Source: JAXMHB01 sp046346965
GTDB taxonomy: Bacteria > Pseudomonadota > Gammaproteobacteria > Xanthomonadales > SZUA-5
Reading direction: 5' to 3'
NCBI GenBank assembly: GCA_046346965.1
Contig: JAXMHB010000018.1
Location: 20,755-84,754 of the forward strand
DNA: 64,000 nucleotides
Shown: in pieces, positions 27,133 through 35,569 of the stretch
Position numbering within the stretch: position 1 is the stretch's first letter
How the letters are laid out: every line of letters starts with the position of its first letter
Made by a program: the position numbers and the translations under genes
Notes under the pieces: model-generated
The model's input: only the letters and a program-made list of their open reading frames with translations
Told to the model about the DNA's origin: nothing
Databases searched by the model: none

Positions 27133-28083
27133 TCAGCTCAGTTTTTCGAGCCAACGGGCATAGCCGATGCCTTTCATCCACGCCTGACCGATGGCGGCTG
27201 CTTTGTCCATGATCGCCTCGGCGCCGCCGACAATGCGCCAGTAGGCCGAGCCGACGCCCTTCACTTGCCCGGTCCAGTGGCTGGCATCGAGTCCCAGCCG
27301 ACGCAAGGCGGGCGGTTCGGTTGGGTGTATGGCGCCGCGCTTGTCGGGTCGGATCTGTCGGCCTGTGTAATCAACCAGTTGAATGTACTCGGCTTCCGTC
27401 ATCGGCAGCCGAAACACCGACAGGCCAACGATGGGCCGCAGCGTTTCGCTTGCTCTCTTGGGCTGCTCCCGCAAGGTCTCTGCGCGCGACTGCACACTGG
27501 TGTGATCGGATCGCTCGACGTTCTTGGCGATACCGGCCCGCACCGGGTTCAAATCCACGTAAGCCATGGCCGCCGCCAATGCGCGTTCGTCCGCGAGCAG
27601 CTGACACTTGAATCGGCCCTCCCAAAATCGCCCTTTGACGCCGTCTTCGGCGTTGGCGCGCCGTGCAACGTACTCGTCCAGGCACTTCATGAACCACGAG
27701 AGATCGCAGAGCCGCTTGCGGTACAGGTCCGCCATCGCCACCAGCCGCTCGCGTCTGGCGGCTTGGCGCTCGGAGTCCGCGAGCGGAAACAGCAGCTCCC
27801 AGCGATCTGCGACCTCGTCATCCGTCCAGCCTCGCGCCAGCTCCGGCTCCACCGAGAGGACGACGTGCAGGTGGTTGCTCATCACCGCATAGGCATACAC
27901 GGCGACCGCGAAGATCTCGCCCAACTCCCGGATTCGACGCACGATCATGGGCTTGCGTGCGTCGTGATTCTGGCCCGTGAGCGGATCGACGCCACACAAC
28001 CACGCCCGACGCACGCAGCGCGTCACGCAGTGGTACATGCCGTGCTGGTCGGCGCTGACAGTGTGGGCGCGGGCTTGAGTCAT
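27133..28083 (-). CDS. REP-associated tyrosine transposase (RAYT), intact
   Basis: 316 residues and full length. N-terminal GMYHCVTRCVRRAWLCG, the HUH metal-binding motif in VMSNHLHVVL, a Y1-transposase core with RFWEGRFKCQLL and AMAYVDLNPVRAGIAKNVER, and a longer C-terminal domain ending ARWLEKLS. RAYTs are domesticated IS200/IS605-like single-strand transposases that mobilise REP palindromes. Four identical REP palindromes lie near its 3' end and the ends of its two damaged copies, which supports a working RAYT-REP pair. Confidence 0.92.
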   Translation of the reverse strand: MTQARAHTVSADQHGMYHCVTRCVRRAWLCGVDPLTGQNHDARKPMIVRRIRELGEIFAVAVYAYAVMSNHLHVVLSVEPELARGWTDDEVADRWELLFPLADSERQAARRERLVAMADLYRKRLCDLSWFMKCLDEYVARRANAEDGVKGRFWEGRFKCQLLADERALAAAMAYVDLNPVRAGIAKNVERSDHTSVQSRAETLREQPKRASETLRPIVGLSVFRLPMTEAEYIQLVDYTGRQIRPDKRGAIHPTEPPALRRLGLDASHWTGQVKGVGSAYWRIVGGAEAIMDKAAAIGQAWMKGIGYARWLEKLS

Positions 28084-28195
28084 GCGACCATGATGGCCAG
28101 CCGCGACGGCGCTGTCTGTCGGATTTCTTCGCGCCCTTGTGTAAGAATTTTCCTACAGATCGCTGCGTGTCCTTGATCTGTTTCCTTGATCTGTT

Positions 28196-28336
28196 TTAAT
28201 CGAGCAGGTTGCGCACCTTGGTGGCATCCCAGACGAAGGGCCGCTGGATCTCCGGGATGGCGATCTCGCCCGACTTGATCCAGGTCAGCAGCGTTTCGAT
28301 CGCGTGCGGGGTGACCGAGTAGCGTTGCGTGGACAT
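28196..28336 (-). pseudogene. DUF262/GmrSD-type N-terminal fragment
   Basis: 46 codons: MSTQRYSVTPHAIETLLTWI then KSGEIAIPEIQRPFVWDATKV and a stop after LLD. The IPEIQRPFVW segment is the signature of DUF262 (GmrS-type nucleotide-dependent restriction) proteins, which are normally several hundred residues long. Only the N-terminus remains, so this is a remnant. Confidence 0.65.
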
Positions 28337-28348
28337 GCGTGGGCGGAC

Positions 28349-28516
28349 TCAGGCGTGTTGGACGAGAGGCGTTTTGAGTTCGTCGAAGGCGGCTATTTTG
28401 CGCATTGCGAGGTCACTGAGTCTTGATACTTCAACGCTGAGCGCATCTGGCAGCCTGACGGATTTTACTCGCGAGTGCGTTGAAGGTCCGACAGGCATTT
28501 GGTCCAGATGCTTCAT
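28349..28516 (-). pseudogene. Probable type I restriction specificity (HsdS) C-terminal remnant
   Basis: 55 codons from an ATG. The end, SRLSDLAMRKIAAFDELKTP then LVQHA, resembles the common HsdS C-terminus (ALDELKKSLLxxAF). Nothing else of an R-M system is present. It is 12 bases upstream of the DUF262 fragment in the same direction and clearly lower in GC than the flanks. The match is by eye, so a small orphan gene cannot be excluded. The following 120 bases up to 28636 show nothing. Confidence 0.4.
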
Positions 28517-28636
28517 TAGGTCGCGAGGAGAGCATCGAAGTCGTTGTGGTGACCAGGGAATCCGCCGGTGGCGGCGTCGGGGCGGAGCTGAGAGCCGTTG
28601 CGTCGCCGCGGAGAAACGCGGTCCGCGGCGTCGCCC

Positions 28637-29458
28637 TCAGGCCTCGTCAATCACATGGCTGCGGCAGCAGACGCCGCGGAAGCGGGTTGGGCCGCGTTGC
28701 TCCACTTGGGCAGCGGCGTCGTCGGTGTGCCACCAGCTGAAGGTCTGCCAGATGGCTTCCGGGCAGCTGGAGTGGCTGGCGAGGCCGGGGGTCAGGTCGA
28801 GGCCCAGGGTGTTGAGTACGCTGTCGACGACCATCGCGGCGGGGAAGCCGACGCCCTCGTGCAACGGATTGCCTTGTCCGCGGATGCCCCAGGCATAGCC
28901 GAGCCAGCGCCACGCGCACTCGGCGGTGGAAATCACGTCGCCGCGCCGGCGATATTGATCGATGGCGGCAGTGGCATCGAATGCCAGGCCGTGCTCGGTT
29001 GCGCGCAGTTGGGCCCGGGTTTCGGTCGACAGGCGCAGCAAGGCAATATTGGGATAATCGATCGGCGAATCGATCAGGGCCTCGATGCCGGTCTGGATGC
29101 CGTTGTTCCAGGTCGGCACATTGCGCAGCAGGCGCTCGCTCTGGTGCGCCATGGGCGTCTGGATCGCCGGCAAATGCACGCCGAAGGACTGGAAACCCTC
29201 CGCGCTGCGGACGATCAGGAACACTTCCGACCAGGATGAGGGCGAGCGGTCGTAGCGGGCCAGCGACTGCGCAAAACGCAGGCACAGGTCCAGCGAGGTG
29301 CGACCGCCCACCAGGACCACGCCGATCTCGGCGTCGGCAAAGGCTTCCGATGCCCAGTGGCGCTGCAGAAAGGCGAGATTGCTCTCGCCCGGCTGGCGGT
29401 CCTCCTGCCGGATTTCACGATTGCGCTCGCGCAGATTGGATTCGCGAATACTCAGCAT
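28637..29458 (-). CDS. Protein of unknown function next to PhoD-like phosphatase
   Basis: 273 residues with a good AGGAG ribosome site. No signal peptide, membrane helix or known motif. Visible are IGVVLVGGRTSLDLCLRFAQ, EVFLIVRSAEGFQSFG and, near the end, SWWHTDDAAAQ and a vicinal Cys pair (GVCCRSH). It starts 17 bases after the stop of the PhoD-like gene and is surely co-transcribed with it, suggesting a linked role. Confidence 0.6.
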   Translation of the reverse strand: MLSIRESNLRERNREIRQEDRQPGESNLAFLQRHWASEAFADAEIGVVLVGGRTSLDLCLRFAQSLARYDRSPSSWSEVFLIVRSAEGFQSFGVHLPAIQTPMAHQSERLLRNVPTWNNGIQTGIEALIDSPIDYPNIALLRLSTETRAQLRATEHGLAFDATAAIDQYRRRGDVISTAECAWRWLGYAWGIRGQGNPLHEGVGFPAAMVVDSVLNTLGLDLTPGLASHSSCPEAIWQTFSWWHTDDAAAQVEQRGPTRFRGVCCRSHVIDEA

Positions 29459-29475
29459 GATGATCTCCTGTCGAT

Positions 29476-30894
29476 TCAGAACAAGCGCACGGTCATTCCG
29501 GCGCTGGGTGTGTTGTTGAGGCTGAGATAATGGATGTGTGCAGCCATGCGGGCGCCCTGATGCTCGATCGACAGCAGCGCCAGTTGATCGCCGGTCTGGC
29601 CGGCGCGCTCCAGGCTCGCGCCATTGCTGCGCCTGACCGCCGTCAGATGTGCAGGCTGCAAGTGGCTGCCGCCCGCATGCTTTCTAAAGGGGCCGAGGTC
29701 GTCAAAATCGGGATCGGAATGGCGTGGCCAATCCCGCCAGGGCCGGTAACGTGGTTGCCAATCGAGCAAGGCCATTGGCGACACAAAGGCCTCGTACACG
29801 CCATCGTTCGCCGCGCCGCCGGTGTGTTTGGCGTACATCACGCGCCCCCAGTGCACATCCCCGGTGAGGTAAATCAGCTTCTGCGGATGACCGGCCACCG
29901 CCTGACAAAACTGTCTGAAATCGGGGAAATCGGCCTGCTCGAAATCGGTCATCGACCCGGTGGCACCGCGGAACAGACCTTGGCCAGACAGGATCACCGG
30001 CACCGCACCAGCCGCGTGCGCGGCCGTCAGAGCGGTTTGCAAGCGCAGATACATGTCGCTGCCGCCATCCAGCCGCGCCAGCAGCGGATTGGCGGGGAAG
30101 TCGGATTTCGCCCTGCGCAGCCAGCGCAGATCCAGGCCCAGCAGGCGCAGCGCGCCGGCTTCGATGTCGATGAACTCCGGCATTCCCGGCGCCGCCGCCA
30201 CGCGCGGGCGCTGGAAGGCGTGGAAGGCCTCCAGGGCGGCCTGACGCCAGCGCTGGCGACCCGCTGCGCTGTGCGTGTTGTTCATGTGGAACTGGCGTTC
30301 CGGCGCGTTGTTCCACAGCTCGTGGTCATCGGCGATCAACAGCAGGGGTGCCGACGCAAGCACGGCGCCAAAGCCGGGCTGGTCGAACCAATTGCGGATG
30401 TAATCGTCCAGAAAGCGGTCGCGCAGCCAGTCAAGGTCATCCTGGAAGTTCTTGTGCCAGGGCAGATCGAGGTACACCTGATCGCCCATCAGCGCACACA
30501 GATCGGGCGCCCCGCCGCCGCACAGCTTGCGGACCTCGCCCAGCGCCTTGTCGATGGCGCCGTGATTGGCCTTGTCGTAGTAGTAGCAGGAGCCCAACAG
30601 CATATTGAAGCGCTGACCCGGCGTCAGACGCGGCAAGGGTCGCGCCTGCAGGCTGGCGACCGTCTTGCCCTGGACCTGCGCCTCGATCCAGATCGGCGTT
30701 GCGGTCGCAAACTCATACAGCGCCGTCTGCACGCTGCCCGCGCGCCCGGGCGGCAGCTCCAGGGCCAGCTGCGCTGCCGCCAGCGGCTGCCCCTGGTGCA
30801 TCAAGCGGACGGTCGTCACATCGCCATCGACCACGCCCACCCACACGCGCACCGTCCCCGGGGGACTGGCGTGTTGCAGCAGCCGTACGCGCAT
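29476..30894 (-). CDS. PhoD-like metallophosphatase
   Basis: 472 residues. The metal-binding motifs of the PhoD-like superfamily are visible: LLGSCYYYDKANH, LMGDQVYLDLPWH, LLIADDHELWNNAPE, LSGQGLF and LTGDVHWGR. The first 90 residues form a beta-rich N-terminal domain, as in PhoD. There is no twin-arginine signal or other export signal, so it is probably cytoplasmic, unlike classical PhoD. The substrate would be a phosphodiester or phosphomonoester. First gene of a two-gene unit that ends with the unknown gene at 28637. Confidence 0.82.
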   Translation of the reverse strand: MRVRLLQHASPPGTVRVWVGVVDGDVTTVRLMHQGQPLAAAQLALELPPGRAGSVQTALYEFATATPIWIEAQVQGKTVASLQARPLPRLTPGQRFNMLLGSCYYYDKANHGAIDKALGEVRKLCGGGAPDLCALMGDQVYLDLPWHKNFQDDLDWLRDRFLDDYIRNWFDQPGFGAVLASAPLLLIADDHELWNNAPERQFHMNNTHSAAGRQRWRQAALEAFHAFQRPRVAAAPGMPEFIDIEAGALRLLGLDLRWLRRAKSDFPANPLLARLDGGSDMYLRLQTALTAAHAAGAVPVILSGQGLFRGATGSMTDFEQADFPDFRQFCQAVAGHPQKLIYLTGDVHWGRVMYAKHTGGAANDGVYEAFVSPMALLDWQPRYRPWRDWPRHSDPDFDDLGPFRKHAGGSHLQPAHLTAVRRSNGASLERAGQTGDQLALLSIEHQGARMAAHIHYLSLNNTPSAGMTVRLF

Positions 30895-30999
30895 AGGCCC
30901 GACTCCGTGGTGTGTGCACTACGCTTCAGGAGGACGCAGAGCGGCGCGTGTCTCACTTGGGCTTCGGCGTAGTCGCTCGACCTGTGCGACGTAGTCGTC

Positions 31000-31378
31000 G
31001 GACCGATGCGGAGTGGTAGGCGGATCGATGCGGAGTGGTAGTCGAACCGATGCGGAGTAGTCGTCGAACCGATGCGGAGTGGTAGTCGGATCGATGCGGA
31101 GTGGTAGTCGAACCGATGCGGAGTGGTAGTCGGACCGATGCGGAGTGGTAGTCGGACCGATGCGGAGTGGTAGGCGGACCGATGCGGAGTGGTAGGCGGA
31201 CCGGCGCGGAGTGGTAGGCGGACCGATGCGGAGTAGTAGGAGAACCGATGCGGAGTAGTAGGAGAACCGATGCGGAGTAGTAGGCGAACCGATGCGGAGT
31301 AGTAGGCGAACCGATGCGGAGTGGTAGGCGGACCGATGCGGAGTGGTGGTCGGACCGATGCGGAGTGGTCGTGGGACC
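31000..31378. repeat. 22-bp tandem repeat, 17 copies
   Basis: The unit is GATGCGGAG plus GTGGTAGGCGGACC, with small changes, at exactly 22-base spacing. The GATGCGG anchors run from 31005 to 31357 without a break in period; one unit reads GGCGCGG. There are no unique spacers, so it is a minisatellite rather than a CRISPR. It lies just upstream of the PhoD-like gene. Confidence 0.95.
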
Positions 31379-31423
31379 TGTGCAGAGCAATCGCCGTACT
31401 GCTCCACACAGGTCAGCTCATTG

Positions 31424-31660
31424 CTGCGGAGACGTCCAACTGCTGCTCCGCATCGATCGCGCTATGGGTGCGCAGACGTCCAGCGGCTGCTCCGCATCGA
31501 TCGCGCCATGGGTGCGCAGAGGTCCAGCTGCTGCTCCGCATCGGTCGCGCTATGGGTGCGCCGAGGTCCGGCTGCTGCTCCGCATCGATCGCGCTGTGGG
31601 TGCGCAGAGGTCCAGCTGCTGCTACGCGCCGGTCGTGCCATCGGTGCAGAGTCCGTGTCT
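31424..31660. repeat. 44-bp tandem repeat, 5 copies
   Basis: CTCCGCATCG anchors at 31446, 31490, 31534 and 31578, with a diverged one at 31622: a 44-base period, twice 22. The anchor is the reverse complement of the CGATGCGGAG core of the preceding array, so the two arrays are in opposite orientation. Between the anchors is GCGCTATGGGTGCGCAGA. Confidence 0.9.
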
Positions 31661-31686
31661 CGCCTTCGGCGTTGACATCGGCGCGA

Positions 31687-31735
31687 GTCCCGCATCCCGC
31701 ATCCCGCATCCCGGGTCCCGGGTCCCGGGTCCCGA
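31687..31735. repeat. Heptamer array GTCCCGC/ATCCCGC/GTCCCGG (7 units)
   Basis: Seven tandem heptamers changing from ATCCCGC to GTCCCGG along the array, followed by GACGCACCCATATTCGGC. It matches the four-unit array and flank at 16976. Confidence 0.85.
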
Positions 31736-31740
31736 CGCAC

Positions 31741-32314
31741 CCATATTCGGCTTGAGGTTCCCTAGGATCAAGGAAATGCCCGAGGCGTAGCCGCCGATGG
31801 CATCCGCGCCGGGTATGCGGCGCATGCCGTGTCAGCTGTCGGGCACCTCGCCGCAGGGCTGGCTCGCCGTCCCGCCCTCGGGGCCAGGCGGCAGTCCCCC
31901 AAGATGCTGATCTTGAAAGCCTTTGTAAGTGCTTTCCTGATGGCGGGATGCGCCGCAACGTGGTGGAGTTTCCAGCCAAGGCCGGTCAGGCGTGCTGCAT
32001 GTGCGCGGATCGGGACAAGGTCGATGCGGTGCGCCTGGGTGCCCCGCTTGGCTGCCTTACTGAGATCACTGGGGAAAACCGTATGGACCGCGCACTGTAT
32101 CCGTCCACTGCGACCGGGGGAGTCGGCATCCGGGATGGCGCCGATCCCGGCGCGAATCTCGGCCGCTCTGCGCTGCGCGCGCTCTGGCAGTCGCTTTGTA
32201 GGCTGTGCGTCCTCGCCCTGTGCGCGGCGAGCACGGCGCAGGCGGAGGTGGTCGTTCTGAAGCCCTGGTCGGTGGATCCGTCGGGACATGCCTTTTCCCT
32301 TTTTCCCTAGTCCC
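31741..32314. other. Intergenic stretch without a convincing gene
   Basis: Several short open frames occur, one ending in a signal-peptide-like stretch (VLALCAASTAQAEVV near 32215-32255) that stops soon after. No start, ribosome site and domain agree. It may hold a decayed secreted-protein gene. Confidence 0.4.
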
Positions 32315-33538
32315 TCACATTCCTTGCCGCGGCGGCAGGATGCTGTTGCCGAGGACCAGTCCGGCGACCAGGGCGGCGATCAGGGTGACCACCGAGAAGG
32401 CGGTATCAAGGCCCAGGAACACGTCTTTCTCGAACACGAAGTAGAGGCTGCGGAAGCCGACCGAGCCCGGCACCAGCAGGATCAGACCGGGCAGGCGGAA
32501 GGTGGCGCCGGGGCGGCGCGCCAGTCGGGCGTAGATGTTGCTGGAGATGCTGACCACCAGCGCCGCCACGAACAGCCCGAGTTCCGGGCCCAGCGCCGGG
32601 TTGCCGATGCGGATGCAGCTGTAGCTCAGCAGCGCCGCCAGGTACACCACCCACCAGTCGCGGATGCGCGCCTTGAACAGCAGCGCGAAGGCGGCGGCGG
32701 CGATCAGCAGCGAGACCGGTTCCAGCCAGGGCGCTTGCGCGGTCGACAGCGGCGCCAGCGGATCCCAGCCCAGCGCGGCGGCCAGCCGGGTGCCGACCAG
32801 CGCGCCGAAGGCCAGCTTCAGCAGCACCGCGATGGCGCCGGCAAAGCGCGCGGTGCCGGACACCAGATGCTGCGAAGCCACTTCGACCGCGGCGGTGGTC
32901 AAGGTGAGGCCGGGCAGCAGCACGATCAGGCCGGCGGTGAGCACCAGCCGCGAGGAAATCGGCGCCAGCGCATGCGCGATCCAGGCGGTCAGCAGCGCCA
33001 CCAGGAAGGCCGACAGCGCATCGAGATTGGCCAGCAGGCGCGGGCGCCCGGCCGACAGTTGCGCCAGCACACCGAGCAGCAGTCCGAGCGCTGCTGCGCA
33101 CAGCATTTCGACCACGCTGGCTTTCAGCAGACCGGCGACGCCGGCCGAGGCCAGCGTGAAGCCGAACACCGTCTCCAGCCATTGCCGCCGCTGGCTGTCG
33201 GGCAGCGTTGCGCGCTGCAGTTCCAGCTTGCCGGCGGCAGCGCTCAGCGCGCCGCTGGCGACGCGTTCGGCGATGTCATCCAGCCGCCACAGCCGGCGCA
33301 GATGGATGTCGCCCGGCTCCAGCCGCACCACCCGGGTGATGGTGCGATCGTGGTCGCGCGCGTCCAGCGGCTGGATGGTGGCGATGATCGCAGTCGGGCT
33401 GGACCAGATGTGGGTATCGAGGCCGAGGCGTCGGCTGACCGCATTGATGGCGTCTTCCAGGCGCGGCGCGGTGGCGCCGCCCTGGTGCAGGCGGCGCGCA
33501 AGTTCGATCACAAAATCGCACTTGTCGGTCTCGTCCAT
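32315..33538 (-). CDS. ThrE-like threonine/serine exporter family protein
   Basis: 407 residues. The N-terminal DUF1212 part has FVIELARRLHQGGATAPRLE and a soluble segment, followed by about ten membrane helices including the DUF3815 part (FVAALVVSISSNIYARLARR, then LPGLILLVPGSVGFRSLYF). The PGSVGFRS motif is typical of ThrE exporters. It probably exports Thr/Ser or related small molecules across the inner membrane. It stands alone on the minus strand, divergent from the EamA transporter. Confidence 0.88.
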   Translation of the reverse strand: MDETDKCDFVIELARRLHQGGATAPRLEDAINAVSRRLGLDTHIWSSPTAIIATIQPLDARDHDRTITRVVRLEPGDIHLRRLWRLDDIAERVASGALSAAAGKLELQRATLPDSQRRQWLETVFGFTLASAGVAGLLKASVVEMLCAAALGLLLGVLAQLSAGRPRLLANLDALSAFLVALLTAWIAHALAPISSRLVLTAGLIVLLPGLTLTTAAVEVASQHLVSGTARFAGAIAVLLKLAFGALVGTRLAAALGWDPLAPLSTAQAPWLEPVSLLIAAAAFALLFKARIRDWWVVYLAALLSYSCIRIGNPALGPELGLFVAALVVSISSNIYARLARRPGATFRLPGLILLVPGSVGFRSLYFVFEKDVFLGLDTAFSVVTLIAALVAGLVLGNSILPPRQGM

Positions 33539-33656
33539 CGTGGTGTCAGCAGCGTGCCAGTATTCGGGGTGGGCAGCCCCAGGGCCGTGCGCGCATTCTG
33601 CACGGCCGGCGCAGGGGCAGGGACTCGACGCCTGCGGCCGACCTCAGGGGAGATTC

Positions 33657-34535
33657 ATGCAAGCGGGCTTGGGTGAGCTTTACTCGATCAGCGCAGCCGC
33701 CTGCTGGGGGCTGGGCGTGGTGTTCTACAAGCAGCTGGGCGATCGGCTGCCGCCGATGGCGCTGAATCTGCTGAAGAACGCCATCGTGCTGGCGCTGATG
33801 CTGCCCAGCGTCTGGTTTGCGCACGGCTTGAGCCTGCCCGAGCTCAGCGCCTGGCAGCTGGCGCTGACCGCGCTCTCGGGCTTCCTTGGCATCAGCATCG
33901 CCGACACGCTGTACTTCCGCGCCTTGAACACGCTGGGCGCCGGGCGCATCGGCGTGCTGGGCAATCTGTTCAGCCCCTTTGTCATCCTGCTGTCCTTCCT
34001 GTTCCTGGGAGAGCGCCTGACGCTGCTGCAGTTTGGCGGCTTCGTGCTGGTGATGAGCGGCGTGGTGCTGGTGAATCAACGCCAGGTGACCGAGACCCTC
34101 GAACCCGCGCAACTGCGGCGCGGATTGCTGATGGGGCTGGCGGCGATTGCGCTGAACGCCGGCGGCATCGTCATGATCAAGCCGGTGCTCGAACACGCGC
34201 CGTTTTTCTGGGTGGCGCTGATTCGCATGGTGGCGGCGGTGCTGCCGATGCTGTGGGTCTGGCGTCTGCTGCCGCCGCGCCACCGCATCGCGTCCTGGCG
34301 CGCGGTGCCCTGGCGGCTGCTGATCCTGTCCGCGGTGATCGGTCAGTATCTGGCGATGCTGTTCTGGCTGGCCGGCTACAAATACACCAGCGCGTCGATC
34401 GCCTCGATCCTCAACGAAACCGCCTCGATCTTCATCCTGCTATTCGCCTGGCTGCTGCTGAAAGAGCCCGTCGGGCGCCGCAAGCTGATGGGCGTGGCCT
34501 GCACCTTCTGCGGGGTAGCGGTGATGCTGCTGTGA
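33657..34535 (+). CDS. EamA/DMT-family transporter
   Basis: 292 residues with ten membrane helices in two EamA repeats: first AACWGLGVVFYKQLGDRLPP to LVMSGVVLV, second beginning GLLMGLAAIALNAGGI. LNETASIFILLFAWLLLKEP near the C-terminus is a typical EamA end. ATG start after AGGGGAGA. Probably a metabolite exporter; substrate unknown. The 359 bases after it are mostly filled by element E2. Confidence 0.85.
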   Translation: MQAGLGELYSISAAACWGLGVVFYKQLGDRLPPMALNLLKNAIVLALMLPSVWFAHGLSLPELSAWQLALTALSGFLGISIADTLYFRALNTLGAGRIGVLGNLFSPFVILLSFLFLGERLTLLQFGGFVLVMSGVVLVNQRQVTETLEPAQLRRGLLMGLAAIALNAGGIVMIKPVLEHAPFFWVALIRMVAAVLPMLWVWRLLPPRHRIASWRAVPWRLLILSAVIGQYLAMLFWLAGYKYTSASIASILNETASIFILLFAWLLLKEPVGRRKLMGVACTFCGVAVMLL

Positions 34536-34553
34536 GGCCCGGGGGCAAGGGCA

Positions 34554-34835
34554 AAAGCGGGGCGGGGGGCAGGGGGCGGGGGACCCACGATGCGGCGCTT
34601 CCGTGCATTGTCGCGGATAGCTGTTTGCCGCCCGCGTAAGCGCGCCGAAGGCGGGACATGGACGCTTGCCAACACAAAGTGTGTCAAGGCAAAGGCGGGG
34701 TCAGACGGCAAGGTACCGGCGCTGCAGTGCTTGCGTAGCACTGGCGCGCTTACTCATGCAGCAAACCAATCCGGCGAAAGTGTGACGGAATTGCCGCATG
34801 GTGGGTCCCCCGCCCCCCGCCCCCCGCCCCGCTTT
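34554..34835. mobile_element. Intergenic inverted-repeat element E2 (MITE-like, 43-bp ends)
   Basis: 282 bases with 43-base terminal inverted repeats, 34554-34596 and 34793-34835, differing at only 2 of 43 positions. The outer part is G-rich (AAAGCGGGGCGGGGGGC) and the inner part reads GGGGGACCCAC then TGCGGC. The interior shares TGTTTGCCGCCCG and ACATGGACGCTTGCCAA with E1 and E4. It has no coding capacity. It lies between the EamA gene and queC. Confidence 0.75.
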
Positions 34836-34894
34836 CTCTACTCCCCAGCCTGCTCGCCTATGCTCGCCGGCAGTCGTTCTTTCCCGGGTGAAAC

Positions 34895-35569
34895 ATGCAG
34901 TCAGCGGTGATTTTGTTGTCTGGCGGGCTCGATTCCGCCACCGTGCTGGCGATGGCGCGTGCCGCCGGCCATCGCTGCTATGCGCTCAGCGTGGATTACC
35001 GCCAGCGTCATCGGGCCGAGCTGGATGCGGCGCGGCGCGTGGCGCAGGCGCTCGGCGTGGTCGAACACCGCGTGATTCCGCTCGATTTGCGCGCGATCGG
35101 CGGTTCGGCGCTCACCGATGACGCCATCGCCGTGCCGGAGAGCCCCACCAGCGGCATTCCGGTTACCTATGTGCCGGCGCGCAACACCTTGATGCTGTCG
35201 CTGGCGCTGGCCTATGGCGAGGTGATTGGCGCCAATGATCTGTACATCGGCGTCAATGCGGTCGATTACTCCGGTTACCCGGACTGCCGGCCCGAGTTCA
35301 TCGCCGCCTATCAGCGCATGGCGCGGCTGGCGACGCGCACCGGCGTGGAGGGCGCCGAGATCACCATCCACGCGCCGATCATCGGCATGCGCAAGGCCGA
35401 GATCATCGCCACCGGCACACGCCTGGGCGTGGACTACGGGATGACCGTCAGCTGCTACCAGGCCGATGGCGAGGGCCGCGCCTGCGGGCGCTGCGACTCC
35501 TGCCGCTTGCGCGCCGAGGGCTTTGCCGCGGCCGGCATCGCCGATCCGACGCGCTATCAGCCGCGATGA
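34895..35569 (+). CDS. queC: 7-cyano-7-deazaguanine synthase QueC
   Basis: 224 residues, family length. N-terminal PP-loop LLSGGLDSATVLAMA, YALSVDYRQRH, YVPARNTLMLSLALA, and the C-terminal zinc site CYQADGEGRACGRCDSC. It converts 7-carboxy-7-deazaguanine to preQ0 with ATP and ammonia on the queuosine tRNA pathway. Other que genes are not adjacent. The stop overlaps the SpoIIE-type phosphatase start (ATGA). Confidence 0.96.
   Translation: MQSAVILLSGGLDSATVLAMARAAGHRCYALSVDYRQRHRAELDAARRVAQALGVVEHRVIPLDLRAIGGSALTDDAIAVPESPTSGIPVTYVPARNTLMLSLALAYGEVIGANDLYIGVNAVDYSGYPDCRPEFIAAYQRMARLATRTGVEGAEITIHAPIIGMRKAEIIATGTRLGVDYGMTVSCYQADGEGRACGRCDSCRLRAEGFAAAGIADPTRYQPR

Noticed and set aside
31000..31378. 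Possible CRISPR array
   Set aside because: Units are directly adjacent at 22 bases with no unique spacers, and no cas gene is in the window.
30816..31409. Minus-strand open frames of 145-197 codons across the 22-bp array, encoding TTPHRSAYHSASVRLPLRIG-like repeats
   Set aside because: A 22-base repeat without stops is open in all three frames; the frames lack ribosome sites and only reflect the DNA repeat.
31948..32310. 120-codon plus-strand frame with a signal-peptide-like segment near its end
   Set aside because: The signal-like part is near the C-terminus, only about 20 residues follow it, and no domain or ribosome site is seen; at most a decayed gene.
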